Origin: Amanita rubescens
Lineage: Eukaryota; Basidiomycota; Agaricomycetes; Agaricales; Amanitaceae
Direction of reading: 5' to 3'
DNA: 64,000 bases
NCBI GenBank assembly: GCA_015039365.1
Contig: WION01000006.1
Span: 957,986-1,021,985, forward strand
Shown here: positions 10,106-23,038 of the stretch, in pieces
Position numbering within the stretch: position 1 is the stretch's first letter
How the letters are laid out: every line of letters begins with the position of its first letter
Notes under the pieces: model-generated
Told to the model about the DNA's origin: nothing
Databases searched by the model: none
Seen by the model: the letters and a program-made list of their open reading frames with translations, nothing else
Position numbers and translations under genes: made by a program

Positions 10106-10854
10106 ATGACTCAAACCACCGATACCAAGAGTGCCTTCTTCTACGGCACATTAATCCACCCCAAGATACTTAGAGCAGTCCTCGAAAAAAGGGGGACACA
10201 TCTGATGATATGCCCAGCATTGTTAAAGGTTTGATTAACTTTTTGTGCCTTGTCCCGCAACTGACTGTAACAGGACTATACCAGACACGAAGTTGAGGCG
10301 AGTCATGTTCATTTCCTGGGCACAGCCTTTTTGTTGACAAACTGACAGGGCGCCGATTACCCTGGTATTGTGCCATACGAAATGGGAAGAAAATTGCTCG
10401 ATCGCGAGTTGGAGCCGGAGGAAAGCTGTGTCCGGGGGACATTGGTGATTGGGCTCACTCTGGGCGATATCGCAAAGTTGGACATGTTTGAGGGGAGTGT
10501 AAGTATTAACGCGTTCCCTGATGGATGTGACTGATGGAAGCATAGGAATACACTCGAGAAGTTGTGACGGTTTATCCTCTAGAAGAGCCGACGCCGCTAG
10601 AGAAGTTTATTGATGAAGACGGACATCTTATCGCGCGTATCGTCCCGGCACAGCCGGTGGCCGCGGATGATGTCATTATGGTGTCTGATAAGGCAGGAGT
10701 CGAGGCGGAGACGTATATATATGGAGACGAGAGCGACTTGCGGCCAACGCTGTGGTCGTTCTCGGAGTTTATGAGTAAGAATGCGTGGAAGTGGTACAAA
10801 GGGGAGACAGATCGGCCGGAGACGGAGATCGACCGGCGGTTGCAGCATGCGTGA
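10106..10854 (+). CDS. AIG2-like / gamma-glutamylcyclotransferase-fold protein
   Basis: Four exons, all of lengths divisible by three (10106-10228, 10274-10297, 10349-10498, 10546-10854), give 201 aa. The N-terminus FFYGTLIHPKIL is the family's YGTL motif at the substrate pocket. It continues with DYTRHEVE, GADYPGIVPY, VRGTLVIGLT and LDMFEGSEYTREVVTVYPLE, with the conserved Glu in FEGSEY. The fold covers gamma-glutamylcyclotransferases (5-oxoproline release from glutamyl peptides); the true substrate here is unknown. The 24-bp second exon is followed by a GC-AG intron (gcgagt...gacag), required because no GT donor keeps the frame. Sixty-six bases separate it from the next gene. Confidence 0.87.
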
Positions 10855-10920
10855 TGGCTTGTAAAGCTCGGCGGCTGTACCATACAATAATGGGGTTCTC
10901 TATTCGCTCCCCTCTTCCTC

Positions 10921-12571
10921 ATGCCTTTTCGTTTCCTGGTGGCTTGCGCCGCACTCTCTTTCCTCTCCCTTTATCATGTATTCAATAATGTCCACCTTAA
11001 TATCTTCGTAGATGGCAAGAATGGTATGCACTTCTCATCGTCATGAGAGTTACTGTCTTATTTTGGCTGTCGTGGAAAGGTCCCCCCGATCTTAGTCACT
11101 ATAGGCCTCTTCAAGTCCTATCACAGAAAGAGTTTCCTTTCGGTATTCCCACTTGCTATTCCCTCGAGGCGTTCCTTATCTGCTTCCTTAGGCGATCCAT
11201 CTCGGCGTGTAATACTTGTGGGAGATATCCATGGACAGTACGACCATTTACAGTGCGTGGCCTCCTTCTTCCACATCCTAAAGCTAAAGCTGATTTTTGT
11301 TCCAAGATCCCTCCTGACGCGTCTTTCGTACGACAACAAGACGGATACGCTTATTCACTTGGGCGATATCGTCACCAAGGGTTCGCTTCATGGTTCTTTG
11401 GACGTCTTATCCTTCCTGTCTTCAAATGAGATCCAAGGCGTACGAGGCAACCAAGACCAGAAAGTCATAGAATGGCGTGGTTGGATCGCCTGGATCAATT
11501 CAAAGCCTGGTGGGGAGGACTTCTTGCGAGCAGCTCGACATTCTTGGAAAAAGGCCGAGAAAAAGGGCAAGAATCTCAAGAGCTGGAACAAGCACCAACG
11601 CCAACTCGCTACGGAAAAGGTGGAAAACTCTATTTCTGCCGATCAATTATTCATGGATGACAATACGGCCAAGTGGTGGCTCCAAGTACCCGATGGCTGG
11701 TTGCTTTTCTCCGACTCGTATATGATCGCGGCCGAGATGACCGAGAGGCACTACGAGTACTTGATTTCGCTACCGCTGCGAATTCATGTGCCCCATGCCC
11801 ACATGTTCCTGGTTCATGCTGGGTTGCTATCGCACGATCCTAAAACAGATGTCGATGATCCAAGTCAACCTCTTAGCCATGCTCCTTCTGTGTCTAGGGT
11901 TTATGCTTACGGGGATAGATTCAACAAGCTTCGTGGCGCTCTGAATCCTTTTGCAGGGTGGTTGGTGAAGTTAGTTTTACAGAATCAGGATAGTTACAGA
12001 GAGGACATTGAAGTCTACGATTTAAAGGAAGATGTGAGGAGAGAGAAGCAAGAGCGGGCGATCCTAGCTCTACCACTAAATATGGACCCCTGGGTAACGC
12101 AGAATATTCGCAGTGTGAAACACGGAAAGCCTACTAGGTATGTGTGGTCAAGTGCATTAACTTTATTCCCTTACCCACGTCACAAAATCAGAGGCAAGAA
12201 AGGGGAACCATGGTCCGAGATTTGGAATGTAGACATGAACATGTGCCATGGTTTCGACCCCCGTGATACCATCGGCGTTATGAGCAAGCACCGGGAATTA
12301 CCTTGTCTTCCCATGTCGGTCATTTACGGCCACGCTGCCGCTCGCGGTCTTGACATCAAACGATGGTCGTTTGGCCTTGACACCGGTTGCGTAAGTAACG
12401 TTATTATGCGTATATATATCATTTGGAAACTGAAAAATTGCTTAGGTCAAGAAACACCGGCTAACGGCTCTCGTCCATAGCGGAAATATGACGCATGACG
12501 ATGAAGACGAGCTTATCCCTTTCGGCGATGCAGGTCATGCTCAGATCGTCAGCGTAAAGTGTAAATCCTAA
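10921..12571 (+). CDS. Metallophosphatase, PPN2-like (vacuolar endopolyphosphatase family)
   Basis: Calcineurin-like phosphoesterase. The first exon (10921 on) is a signal anchor, FLVACAALSFLSLYHVF. Metal-binding motifs follow in order: ILVGDIHGQYDHL, TLIHLGDIVTKG, GVRGNQDQK (GN(D/Q) motif), FLVHAGLLSHD, and after two later introns VIYGHAAARGLDI and SFGLDTGCV-KKHRLTALV. The arrangement matches yeast PPN2 (YNL217W), a zinc-dependent vacuolar endopolyphosphatase, but substrate is inferred only. Introns: one after the anchor, one within DHLQ-SLLTRL, one after HGKPTR and one after DTGC. The stop is at 12569-12571. About 450 aa. It converges on the GH3 gene. Confidence 0.83.
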
Positions 12572-12841
12572 ACGCTTCGTAACCTTATTCAATATTTCGT
12601 GGGTAATGATCGGAGGTGTGTATGTATTATCCATTCTTTCCTATCGCACTTGTCGTTTGGGACGACGGGGGCATTGGCACGTTTTCGATTTCGGTACTGT
12701 AGTATTCATGTATCTGTGCATTCGAGGAATCCCGTACATTACCATGTTTTAACTAATTTTGTAATATCTCAAATTCTGTTCGTTCCAGCAATGGTATCGA
12801 TAACGTGAATGATATACACAGAGTCATAGCTCCCCACAAGG

Positions 12842-15800
12842 TCAGATGACCCCCGTCAATCGGATATCCAAGCTTGACGCTCCAACCAATGCTATGAACT
12901 GACCAGCTGGCCTTACCCAGCCCTGGCTGTTAACGTCCCAAATACTACAAACCCTCACATCAGTTTCGTCTTGTCAAAAGCCAAATAAGACCCACCTTAA
13001 ATCTCTCTGGGTTAAAGTCATTTTAACAGTGACGCTCTGACCTTGCGCAATACCGACTTCTTCAAATCCACGAAGCACTTTCTTAGGCTCGTTTGCTTTA
13101 GGAGGGTATGTCAGGTATAACTGGGGTATTTCCGTCCCAACCACAGATCCCGTATTGGTAATCATAAATGAAACAGTCGCAGCCGCGGATGGGTCTGAAG
13201 ACGTAGATATCAAAAGGTCAGAATAAGAAAAGGTGGTATATGAAAGTCCGAATCCGAATTCGAAACGGGGTATAATGTCGTTTGCGTCCATGTAACGATA
13301 ATCTAGGAGTAGCTTTTCCGTATAGATGATCTGAAAGAGGCTGATGAGCGGGAGGACAGAAAAGAATGATTTGCTTTGACACTCAACGGTTGGGAAGCCA
13401 TCGCTCTCGTATACGATCCGTGTTCCATAATCTGTTTCTGCCTATGGTCTATGTCAGCATGAATCTTTATGGAGCAATGTTTGAGAATTACATCTGCCAT
13501 GCTGAAAGGAAGACGACCTCGTGGATTATAAGCACCCGACAAGACATCTACAATGGAAGGACCAGTCTGTTCACCCGGAGCGCCTGCATATATGATAGCA
13601 GTAATGTTGGGATGGTTGCTCCATGGCATATATACAGGTCCGACAGAATGGACGACGACAATGGTGTTGCTGCAAACCGCTGCAACATCTTGGACCTGAA
13701 AAATGTTGGATAAACCGCAGTCTCGAAAGGCCTGGGTCGTGACTCACCAGACTTCCGCCTTTAAACCATATGTTTAAATCATTCCTGTCACCCATGTTCC
13801 CGTGAACAATGTTATACGCTCCAAGTTCGCCGCTCATGCTATGTAAGTGGCGCTTAATTAATGCATGGCCAGAATGATGTACGGACTCACGCGTTCACGA
13901 ATACCAACGCGACGTCTTTCCCTTTCGCAGCTGCAGGCCCGGCAGTCAAATCATCTGAAAGCGACTCTGATATGACAGCTGAAGAATCAAAGAAGTCGGT
14001 GAGAGCATCCACCGGCGGTACAACGAAATCAAGAGAGTTTGAGCCAGATCCCCACCTAGTTACGTTAATCGGTTTGAGACGACGGCTAGCTCGAAACCAA
14101 CGTACCCTATCACCATAGTGCCGTCATTACATTCATTCAAGCCACCGGTACATCGTTGATTGAGTTGTTTTGCATCTTGGCCTACGATCGCAACCGTATT
14201 AATCATTGACTTGGTAATGGGTAATCCCCGGGTTGTCACTCCTCCAGATGTTGTTTGATTATTCTTCAAAAGTACAGCAGACGCGGAAGCTATCTCGCGG
14301 ACCAGAAGAGTATGGGCATCACTCCGAACATTGACGTTCTCGTTGAGTGGCCCCGAACCATCTGGTGCTTGAGTGTTGAAATTGACAGGTGGATAACCCT
14401 GTAAGAATGTTTTGAAATCAGTCATCGCGCGCAATGCTTTGACATATGATTCACATACAGAATCTTGACCGAGGCGATACCACGGAGCTAATATCCGAGC
14501 TACCATTTGATCGAGCCTATCCTCCGAGACAGATCCGGCCTCGACAGCTTCCTTGAGATCGGACCCGTACACTCCTCCACCTATAGCTCGTCAGCATATG
14601 CTATGAACAATGTATATACATGTATACATACCAACGAGGATATAGTCCCCTGGCTGTTCCATATCGAGCCCAGCATTAGCATTGCCACTAGCCGAGTCGT
14701 GGGTTGCACCCCAATCGCTGACAACATATCCTTTGTTACCGATATAAGGGTTCCGCTACGCAACGCCAGGAAAAACCCTTACCTTTGAATCCATCACTGC
14801 GAAGCTGGGCATTGGGACCAAGAAGCTGGGCATTATGACAAGACGACACTTTGTTGAACCGATTGTATGCACACATTACAGAGGAGACATCAGCCTTCGA
14901 ACTAAACGTCAGGCAATGGTCGTTCGTAGTAGCAGGATACATGCCTCGATGCTTCGCAGGAAAGGATAATAGTACATCTCATAAAGTGTTCTGTTGTCCA
15001 TGTTAGCAGATAGACCGTATCGCCAATGCTCCTGATTATTGGCTGCAAAATGCTTGGCGCAGGCCATGACTCCTACGCTCTGGATACCCATAATGGTTTC
15101 GTATGCGCCTTCTCCATTCAGGTAAGGATCCGGACCAAAGCTGTTCTGCAGTCAGCAAGTCGGCCTCTGCTGAAGCTATCTTCAAGTACCTTTCCCATCC
15201 ACGGCCCGCTTTGGGGTTCCTCATCTATTAACCATAGTTAGATCAAGGGAATGGAATATGCACGCAGAACATACGATATCCATGGCAGGACCCAGCAATA
15301 CACTACGCGAGGAACAATCAGCATATAACACGGCGAAACGCATTGATGCGTACTTCACACCCTTTCCACGAAATTCTTCAGCCATTGCCTCACCTCGCGC
15401 GCGCATCAACCTACGACTGAACGTGGAAGCAGTGTTGATTCCCGACGGAAAGCCGGTAACATTCTTGACAAGACGCAAGCCTGCCGGTCCATCATTAAGA
15501 CAGATAGACGGGATACCGAGACGCGGAACCGCGTATGTTTCGCCTACACAACGACCTGTGCGCGAGTTAACAACACTATTTCATTATAAAACGATGACCA
15601 TACGCGAAGAGTTCAGTTGACCATTGCCCGTAACTAGACCTATCTTCTCGTCCAATGTCATCTGTGCGACCGTGTTATTCGCGAGTTCGTAGGCCTGATC
15701 CCATGTTCCTGTCCCATAATTGAATGAGGATGCAATACGACACGATAACCGAATTGCACTTACGCTGAGTGAACGCGTTCGTGCTCCAGGCGCCCACTAC

Positions 15801-15951
15801 TGATTGATCCCGTGTTTCTGTCCCATAATTGATTGAGGATGCAATACAACGTGAAAATTGAATTGTACTTACGCTCAGTGGGCGCATTCACGGTTCCGGC
15901 GCCCAGGAATGCCCAAAGGGCTCCTGCAAGAAAGTACATCGTTGGTAGCAA
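12842..15951 (-). CDS. GH3 beta-glucosidase, secreted
   Basis: Hydrolyses terminal beta-glucosyl residues of cellobiose and beta-glucans outside the cell. It starts with a signal peptide (MLPTMYFLAGALWAFLGAG). The GH3 N-domain has AQMTLDEKIGLVTGNGQ, GFPSGINTASTF, QSVGVMACAKHF, NNQEHWRYG, SSVMCAYNRFN and the nucleophile Asp in GYVVSDWGA. The GH3 C-domain has SASAVLLKNN, DVALVFVNA and PHPNIT-like IYAGAPGEQTG. A C-terminal fibronectin-III-like domain runs from RFEFGFGLSYTTFSY to VRPAGQFIALVGASS and a stop at 12842. About 840 aa in many exons. Exon 2 (54 bp) is a duplicate product described separately. No broken motif was seen, so it is probably active. Confidence 0.92.
15697..15915 (-). repeat. 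Tandem duplication that made exon 2 of the GH3 gene
   Basis: Two adjacent copies of about 108 bp (15697-15807 and 15808-15915) share GATCCC(A/G)TGTT(C/T)CTGTCCCATAATTGA and the following intron and exon-edge bases. Each copy holds an intron with its acceptor and donor. The result is a 54-bp symmetric exon (phase 1) ending NAFTQ, beside the original exon 1 ending NAPTE. Confidence 0.85.
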
Positions 15952-16145
15952 CTACAGAAGAACAGTTATGTACGTAAGTATTGAGCGCCGGACTTGATGC
16001 CCGCGTTCAAAGCAGGTGTTAGCGGGCCGTGGACTCGGACAAGAGGTTGTGATGGTGGCTGTCATGGTATATGGGCTTTGGATTCCAGGAAAGGTTTAGC
16101 GCCATCAGATCAAATCGAGTCTTCAACGTATTCTATTCTAGTAAT

Positions 16146-18906
16146 CTACAAGTTGCAATTTAGTACCTTATTATCTTTTGTACATTGTAGTATCGCTGCC
16201 TCTAGCTCCCCTTTCAACCGTTTCAACACATCGACCGCCGCCTTGATTTGTTCCTCAAGCTCCGGTGTCTTCGGAGTCTGCGCTTTCAGGTTCCGTACCG
16301 TCTGTCCCTGCTCTGCCACCTTGGCTTCTAGTTCCAACACTTCGGGAGATTTTGGACCGTCGACAACCGCAGCTGGTTTCGCGATGCCTTTCTTCTTACC
16401 CTTGACACCAGCTGCTGCTTTGTCTGCTTTGTTCGCTGTCTCCGCAGCTGCTTCGTTTCCTCCAAACTTCTGCTTCCATACCTCCGCCATACCGTCGTCG
16501 ATCTTCTTGAACAGGTGTTCCGGAGTGCCTATCGTATGGCCACCGAGAATGTCATTTGAAAGAACCACGGGCACAGTCCGAGCCGGCGCATTCAGTTGTT
16601 TTAGTATGGCACCGGATGTGGCGGGCATAAACGGATATACGAGGACGGAGAGCGCGTAGATCAGATTGATCGTGCGTAAGATGACTTGTGCGCATCGTTT
16701 CGGATTTCCTGCCATCAATGCCTTGTTCAGCCCGGACGATTGAAGATAATTGTTTCCCCGTATTGAGATAAGCATCACGATTTGGAGACCCAAACGCAAT
16801 TTGACAGCCTCCATGGCGTCAATGTAGTCTTTCAGTAGACCATTAATTGCCGTGACGAACTCTGCATCATGAGGATCATTCGGAGACAAGGGTCCCTCAG
16901 CATCACCGCTGTCCGGTATGACGCCTTTGTACTGTGATGACACAAATTTCAGGGTACGGTTGACAAAGTTTCCGAAGCTGCCGATTGTAAGGTAAATTTT
17001 CAACTGAAGAGCAACCGACTCACTTGTTCAGCAGAACGTTGTTATTGGCCGCAATCTGAAAATCAGTCAGTTTATGTCATCGTTTACGCGGATATATTGA
17101 CATACACAGTCTGCCCACGAGAACATGGCATCCGCAGTTTCTGGGCGCGTTGAGAGAAGGTAATACCTCCATACTGACGATGGAATCCCGGCATCCTTTG
17201 CCGCTGGTCCAAATACACCGCGGTTTTTGCTCTTGGAGAATTTACCTCCTTCGTAATTCAAATACTCTAGAGGAGGTGGAAATCAACATGATCGCCACGC
17301 CATATGGTAGTATATACCTGTCGTAGATAGGTGGTGCAATTTCGTCCAATTCCGCCCATCGCCGATTTGCACTGACGGCCAGTATATAGTATGGAAATAG
17401 ACATTATCTTTACCCATGAACTGGTAAAGATTAACGTTTTCCGGGTTAAACCACCATTGCTCCCATTCGGGGAGGTAGTTGGCTGTTATACTTGGGTATC
17501 CGATAGGGGCATCAAACTTGAGTGCGAGAATCAACGTTGAACATCATCGCATAGATAAAAGTGCGTACCCAAACATCTAGTTGAAATGAGCATTGGCATA
17601 CGTAGGTAGGGGGCAAGCGGACTTACAGAGAACCTTTCCCTTCATTCCATATGTATCTTCCCCCTCTATAGGAACAGGTACTCCCCATGAAAGATCGCGA
17701 GTCAACGGAGTTGGCAACAAGCCGCTTCTGAGTCTCGCATCTACAATCTCTCCGTCGGTATTCATCGTCGCATTCACAGACCATTTTCCTTTCTTGTATG
17801 ATTCTTTAATCCATTCTTCCGTCTTCGGCTGAATGACATCTAGTTTCAAATACATGTGCGCTGACGTTCGCCGTGTGATAATATGCGTCTTGTCAACGAG
17901 ACAGCGAGGTTTTATCAGTTCGACTGCGTCCAGTGTTCTGCTACACCCATCGCACTGATCACCACGGGCGTCCTATCGATGCATTAGACAAGTTTGTTGG
18001 GAGGTAACAGGCGACGAACCTCATAGCCACAGTTAGGGCACGTCCCCTCGACAAACCGATCAGCTAAAAACCTTCATGACATTAGCACGAGAATAAGCAC
18101 ACTGGGCAATTTATCGTACTTCTGGCATCCTTCGCAGTATGTTTGTTCCTTGTTTTGTTTCTCCAGGTATCCATTCTTCAATAAATTAAGATATATACCT
18201 TGGGAGATTCTATAGTCTCGTGAGATAAGATTCATCAGAGTCGAGATGATGCGTACTTGCTATGCCAAGGTGTTGATGTCCGGCCAAAATAGTCAAATCT
18301 AGTACAAGTTAATCAAGAGCATATTGCCGGGTGATGTTTTAAACTTACCCAATATCAAACCACTCGTATGTTTCTTTATGAATTGGATAGTATTTATCAC
18401 ATAGTTGTTGGGTTGTGATGCCTTCCTTCAAGGCTTGTGTCTCCGTCGCCGTTCCATACTCGTCCGTACCGCAAATGTAAAGAGTGCGCCTGTTCCTTGC
18501 CCCTGTATATACTCAGTAATGCTGGGACGACTTCTTCACAGGACATACGGCTATAACTGAAGATGGTGTTTCCGTCAATGCTGTTGTCATTCTGAAAGCT
18601 TCGAACTCACCGACTATAAACATCAGCGCTTAGAGTGCTTCCGATAATATTTCCTTGTATTCATTAGCTAGATCATTCTCAGAAATCAGACTGCTCACCA
18701 AGATGTGGAACATTGTTGCAGTAAGGCAGGGCGGATGTGATCAGAATATTCTTTTCCCCTTCTATGGGAACACTGGAAAGTGATGTCGAACGCAGTCAGC
18801 AATGACCAACGTTGCAAAAGAAGAGTGAAGCTATTCACACGGGTGACGAGCCTGGTTCACCTACTGTCCTTAGAATGCCCTCCGCCTCTCTTATCTTCTG
18901 TGTCAT
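16146..18906 (-). CDS. Methionyl-tRNA synthetase, cytosolic
   Basis: Class I aminoacyl-tRNA synthetase charging tRNA-Met. After a short first exon ([16 protein letters not shown] at 18906), the catalytic domain starts with [18 protein letters not shown], where HLGN is the HIGH signature. The KMSKS loop is [14 protein letters not shown]. Then come [16 protein letters not shown], the anticodon-binding domain ([25 protein letters not shown]) and a C-terminal Lys/Ala-rich coiled coil ([20 protein letters not shown]) typical of eukaryotic enzymes, which often aids complex assembly or tRNA binding. Stop at 16146. Introns of about 50 bp throughout. No N-terminal GST-like extension and no mitochondrial presequence are seen. 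Confidence 0.93.
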
Positions 18907-19128
18907 TGTTGAAGAATCTATTGTCGATCGAAATGACCTTCGTAGAGTATAATACAAGGGGCGATGAATATGGATCTTGGGTGGAATGCCTAGATCTAAA
19001 CGGTATATGTGGTCGAGTGACTTGAATCTCGATAGCAAATCTTAGAAGGTACAAACAACACCCAACAACGCGGCCGTCAATAATACTACTCCGGTCCAGC
19101 GTATCTGCATGGTTGAGCGTGATTAGCC

Positions 19129-21632
19129 ATGACATTGACCAGGTTGGTGAAGTGAGCTTACCAATATTTCGTATTGTGGTATGGAATTGATTGCGTGCAA
19201 TTAGATGGCTACGTCGCGACTCTCAGCAAACGTCTAATTCGCAACCAGAGTTCACTGTCACTGCTGTGTTCATTGGTTTGGCAATTGGATGTCTCGTCTG
19301 CTTTACCAATCTTAGCCTTGGACTGCAGTCAGGATGGATATCAATGTACGTGATACTACTACCAATCCGTCATCAACTGAACGCTCTGAAAGGATGTCCA
19401 TCCAATCGGCACTTATTGGCTTCTTAATATCCCGCATGCTTCCGAAGCCCCTCACGCCGCAAGAAATCATCGTAGTACAGACGACCGCTGTCGCTACTGG
19501 TACTATGCCTCTTGCGGCAGGATTTGTCGGAATTCTCCCAGCATTACGACTACTTGACGAAGAGCGTGACGGGACGCCACCACTAAACCTTACGTGGTTA
19601 TCTACCATTGCTTGGTCTTTCGCTGTAGCATATTTTGGGTAAGCTTTCGGGTCGAAGGATCCTGAATATTTCAAATTCATAATGTTTTCAGTGTTTTTCT
19701 CTCACCACCATTGCGAAAGCAAGTTGTGCGTCATCCCCCCCAAGATTTTGTTCAAGAAGCTTCATTTTTCTGTAGATCATCGAGGAACAACTTCCTTTCC
19801 CATCGGGCACTGCCACTGCCCAGCTTATATCTGTGCTACACCAGTTACCTTCACCGGATGAATCGGTCAGGCGACGCCGAGGATACCGACCATTAGACTT
19901 AGAAGATGAAATAGAACCAGTCGCCGCTTCCTATCCGGATGTTTTAGAAGACGATCCCGAAGACGATGCAGCTGAGCGAGAGACTGTTCAGAAAGAGGGT
20001 TGGCACGACCTCAGATGGAGTTTTGCTGTCTCTGGCTTTGTTTCTGTAAGTCGTATTGCTACGACATTGCGCTATGTGGTGCTCACTATGAAATAAGCTA
20101 GCTTCGTATTTCTTCCCTGCTCTCTTTGCCATTCCATTGTTTGGGACCTACCTGGCCAACGAATGGCTGTGGTATTTTTCTCCTAGTCTTTCATATGTCG
20201 GACAAGGTAAGTTGTTAGTTTATCGCCAGTCTTTAATACGAACGTCTGTCAGGAATTATAATAGGATTCCCAACTACTTTCAGCATGAACCTGGTAAGTA
20301 AACTGTCCATCCATGTGTAATCGAAACAATATCGAATTAGGGCATGCTCGCCGGTTGGGGAATCTTGTCACCTTTAGCCAAGTTCTCTGGTTGGGCACCA
20401 GGCCCCGTTGGCGATATGGCTAATGGCGCACGTGGCTGGATCCTATGGGTATCATTGGGTATTATGTGTACAGACAGCTTGATTTCCCTCCTACCCATCA
20501 TCTTTGAGTACGCAAGAGATTTGGTGAATCGAGGAAGGCATCACGAAGAGCCTGATACAAAGGAAAACCGTGAAACGGAGACGCCAGATCGATTGGTCCC
20601 TGTCTCGTGGGTTATATCGGGGCTTCTGGCAAGCATCATTGTCGGCACTATCCTTGTCTGGCTCGTATTCGGTAAAGAGCATATCAGTCCTTGGGCCATC
20701 AACCTTGGGTTTGTGCTCGGTGGGCTGCTAAGTGTCATTGGGTTAGCCTCTTTACTTATAATGATGTAATCATTCATTCATATTCTGACAGAGTCCGCGC
20801 TCTCGGAGAGACAGATCTAAATCCTGTTTCTGGTTTGGGCAAGGTTTCACAGCTGTTTTTTGCGTGGATTCAGCCGGGAAATATAGTTGCTAATATAATT
20901 GCGGGAGGCGTTGCAGAGGCTGGTGCCCAACAGTGAGTATCTTGATGAATGGTGAACGATAAATTTTACGTGTGGCGTTCAGAGCAGGCGATTTGATGCA
21001 AGACCTCAAGACTGGGCATCTTTGCCATGCGTCACCCAGAGCCCAATTCTTTGGTCAGATAATTGGATCGACGGTATCGATTCTAGTGACAACAACGGCA
21101 TACATGTTGTACAATCGTGCATATGTCATACCTGGACCATCGTTTCCAGCACCAACTGCCTATATGTGGCTTAGCCTCGCAAGATTACTGCGTATGTCCA
21201 GTATCTATCTCGTGTTTCTTCGCTTGAGCTAGCTTTCTAGGTGATGGGCAGCTGCCCGAGAACAGCGGATCATTCATGCTCTCCTTCTCCTTAATTTTTG
21301 GAGCTATATCGGCAGTGAAAACCTATGCTTCATCCCGGCAATTAAGATATGCGAAATGGATTCCATCCGGTGTCGCGTTTGCGATTGGGTTCCTAAACAC
21401 CCCGTCTTTCTCTATGGCACGATTGATCGGGGGCATTCTAGAATATGTATATCGCACGCGGTATACCAAGGGCGGAAATGACATTCGACTTGTGGTAATC
21501 GCAAGTGGGTTTGTTCTAGGGGAGGGCGTGATTAGCATTGTTTCGCTTATTTTACGGACACTCGGAGTTGGTGTGCTTAGCTGTTGGGGGTGTGGCCACG
21601 GGCAATGCGGAGGGTGTCCTGTAGCTGCCTGA
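19129..21632 (+). CDS. Oligopeptide transporter, OPT family (YSL-like branch)
   Basis: Proton-coupled plasma-membrane or vacuolar transporter of peptides or metal chelates. The chain includes FIGLAIGCLVCFTNLSLGLQSGW, VQTTAVATGTMPLAAGFVG, FLSPPLRKQ with the PSGTA block, a charged cytosolic loop (LDLEDEIEPVAAS to RETVQKE), WYFSPSLSYVGQG-IIIGFPTT, GWAPGPVGDM and ANIIAGGVAEAGAQQAGDLM, with QDLKTGHL. About 14 hydrophobic segments are visible. It ends in a Cys/Gly-rich tail (CWGCGHGQCGGCP). The start ATG at 19129 is chosen because MTLTR joins in frame across the first intron (19143 to about 19200). Divergent from the MetRS gene. Confidence 0.9.
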
Positions 21633-21761
21633 TGTCTTTTTTATCAAAACACGTCGCTTCCACGTCACCCTACCTCATGCCATATTTGTTTCATCCGTTT
21701 ACCATAAATTCGTGGAGTCACAGCTTTTCGGGCTCCTACCTTTCACCGTACAACGAGAACC

Positions 21762-22830
21762 ATGCTCTGGGACAGTCACAGTCGCGTCCAGCTTTCCAAG
21801 ATCACGGCTTTAACGTTTGATAAACATTCTCAAGCGGTTGGCAGAAGAACAAAAGTCCCACAGCTCGTATGCAAGGGAAAACCATGCGATTTGTACCAAC
21901 CAGAAGCCGTCCACTGCCGTAGACTATCGGGGGGCTCCGGCACGGACATTGATTGGAAAGTGAGCATAGCCGTTCTTCTGACCTTCAAGTTCTAACTTGC
22001 TGCATTTCAGTGCGAAGCGGACCTTCCTGACGCTTTGCGATTTGGAAAAGTTGAAGTCAGTTGTGAAGGATGGTCAGGTCCTGGTGACCCCTTTGTGGTG
22101 AAAGGTGCGCCCTTGTGCGGTTTAATTGATACAGGGACTCATAATCCGCAGGGTCATGTTCGCTCGAGTACAGGCTAGTTGAAGTACCTGGCGCTTTGCG
22201 GGGTTCCAGGTCAAAGGCAGGCTGGACGTGTACGTATACATCATACATGTTAACATTCCTAAGCGCTAACAGCTTCTCCTCGACTGTAAAGCGGAAGACC
22301 TGTTCTCGACACTTTTCACCATCATATGGATTGCGGTCGTGTTCTACATTGCTTATACCTTCATCCTCAATTTCTTCACCACCAGAAATAACTCTAGGCA
22401 GCCAGGGTCTCAATATTCGAGCAGACCTAGTAGACCCGGCGGTGGAGGTGGTGGTAGTGGCGGCGACACGTACCGAGGGAACTTCCCTGGTGGTTATGAC
22501 GAGCCCCCTCCACCATACACGGACGATCGTCAGAAGAGGAATGAATCAGCCGAAGGCTGGAGGCCAGGTTTCTGGAGCGGTGCTGCGCTGGGGGGCCTTG
22601 CGACTCACCTATTTAATCGTAACTCATCGCAGCCTCAGGCACAACCCGATAGAGCTGCACCTTATGATTGGGAACGGGAAAGGTCTTTCCAGATTCCTTT
22701 CGTCTCTCGTCCATTGCGGCGAGCGGCACCATCCCAGCCTGCGCGGAATGACGATGACAGAGGGGAAGGCTCGTCGAATCTTGGCTCTATGAGGAGAAGC
22801 ACAGGATATGGTGGCACTAATGTACGTTGA
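21762..22830 (+). CDS. SARAF-like, store-operated calcium entry regulator
   Basis: ER membrane protein family; animal SARAF (TMEM66) slows store-operated calcium entry through STIM/Orai, and the fungal role is not established. The lumenal part has RVQLSKITALTF, VPQLVCKGKPC, GGSGTDIDWKCEADLP, FGKVEVSCEGWSGPGDPFV and GSCSLEYRLVEVP, with conserved cysteines. A single membrane segment, FSTLFTIIWIAVVFYIAYTF, is followed by a cytosolic tail rich in Gly, Pro, Arg and Ser (GGGGGGSGG, YDEPPPPYTD, with GFWSGAALGGLA). Introns at about 21960-22010, 22105-22151 and 22230-22275. No signal peptide could be joined upstream of 21762, so the true first exon may be missing from this model. Confidence 0.85.
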
Positions 22831-23038
22831 AATGTCTGTTTGGTTTACCGTTTTTTTTTTTGCTTCTGGAATCTGTATTTCATCCGAGATAAGATTACGC
22901 TGGTGTGAAGTAAGACTATCATATTAGTGTGGTGCAACTAAGACATCCTCTCTCATTCTGCTCTTCCACGTATGAATCCGCTCTGCTAGCTCAGCTCATT
23001 CTCTGACCATAGTATTCCTGACAGATTGTGAGCTCGTC

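Noticed and set aside
18780..19025. Plus-strand ORF as first exon of the OPT gene
   Set aside because: It overlaps the start of the MetRS gene, and a later ATG at 19129 joins in frame with a proper intron.
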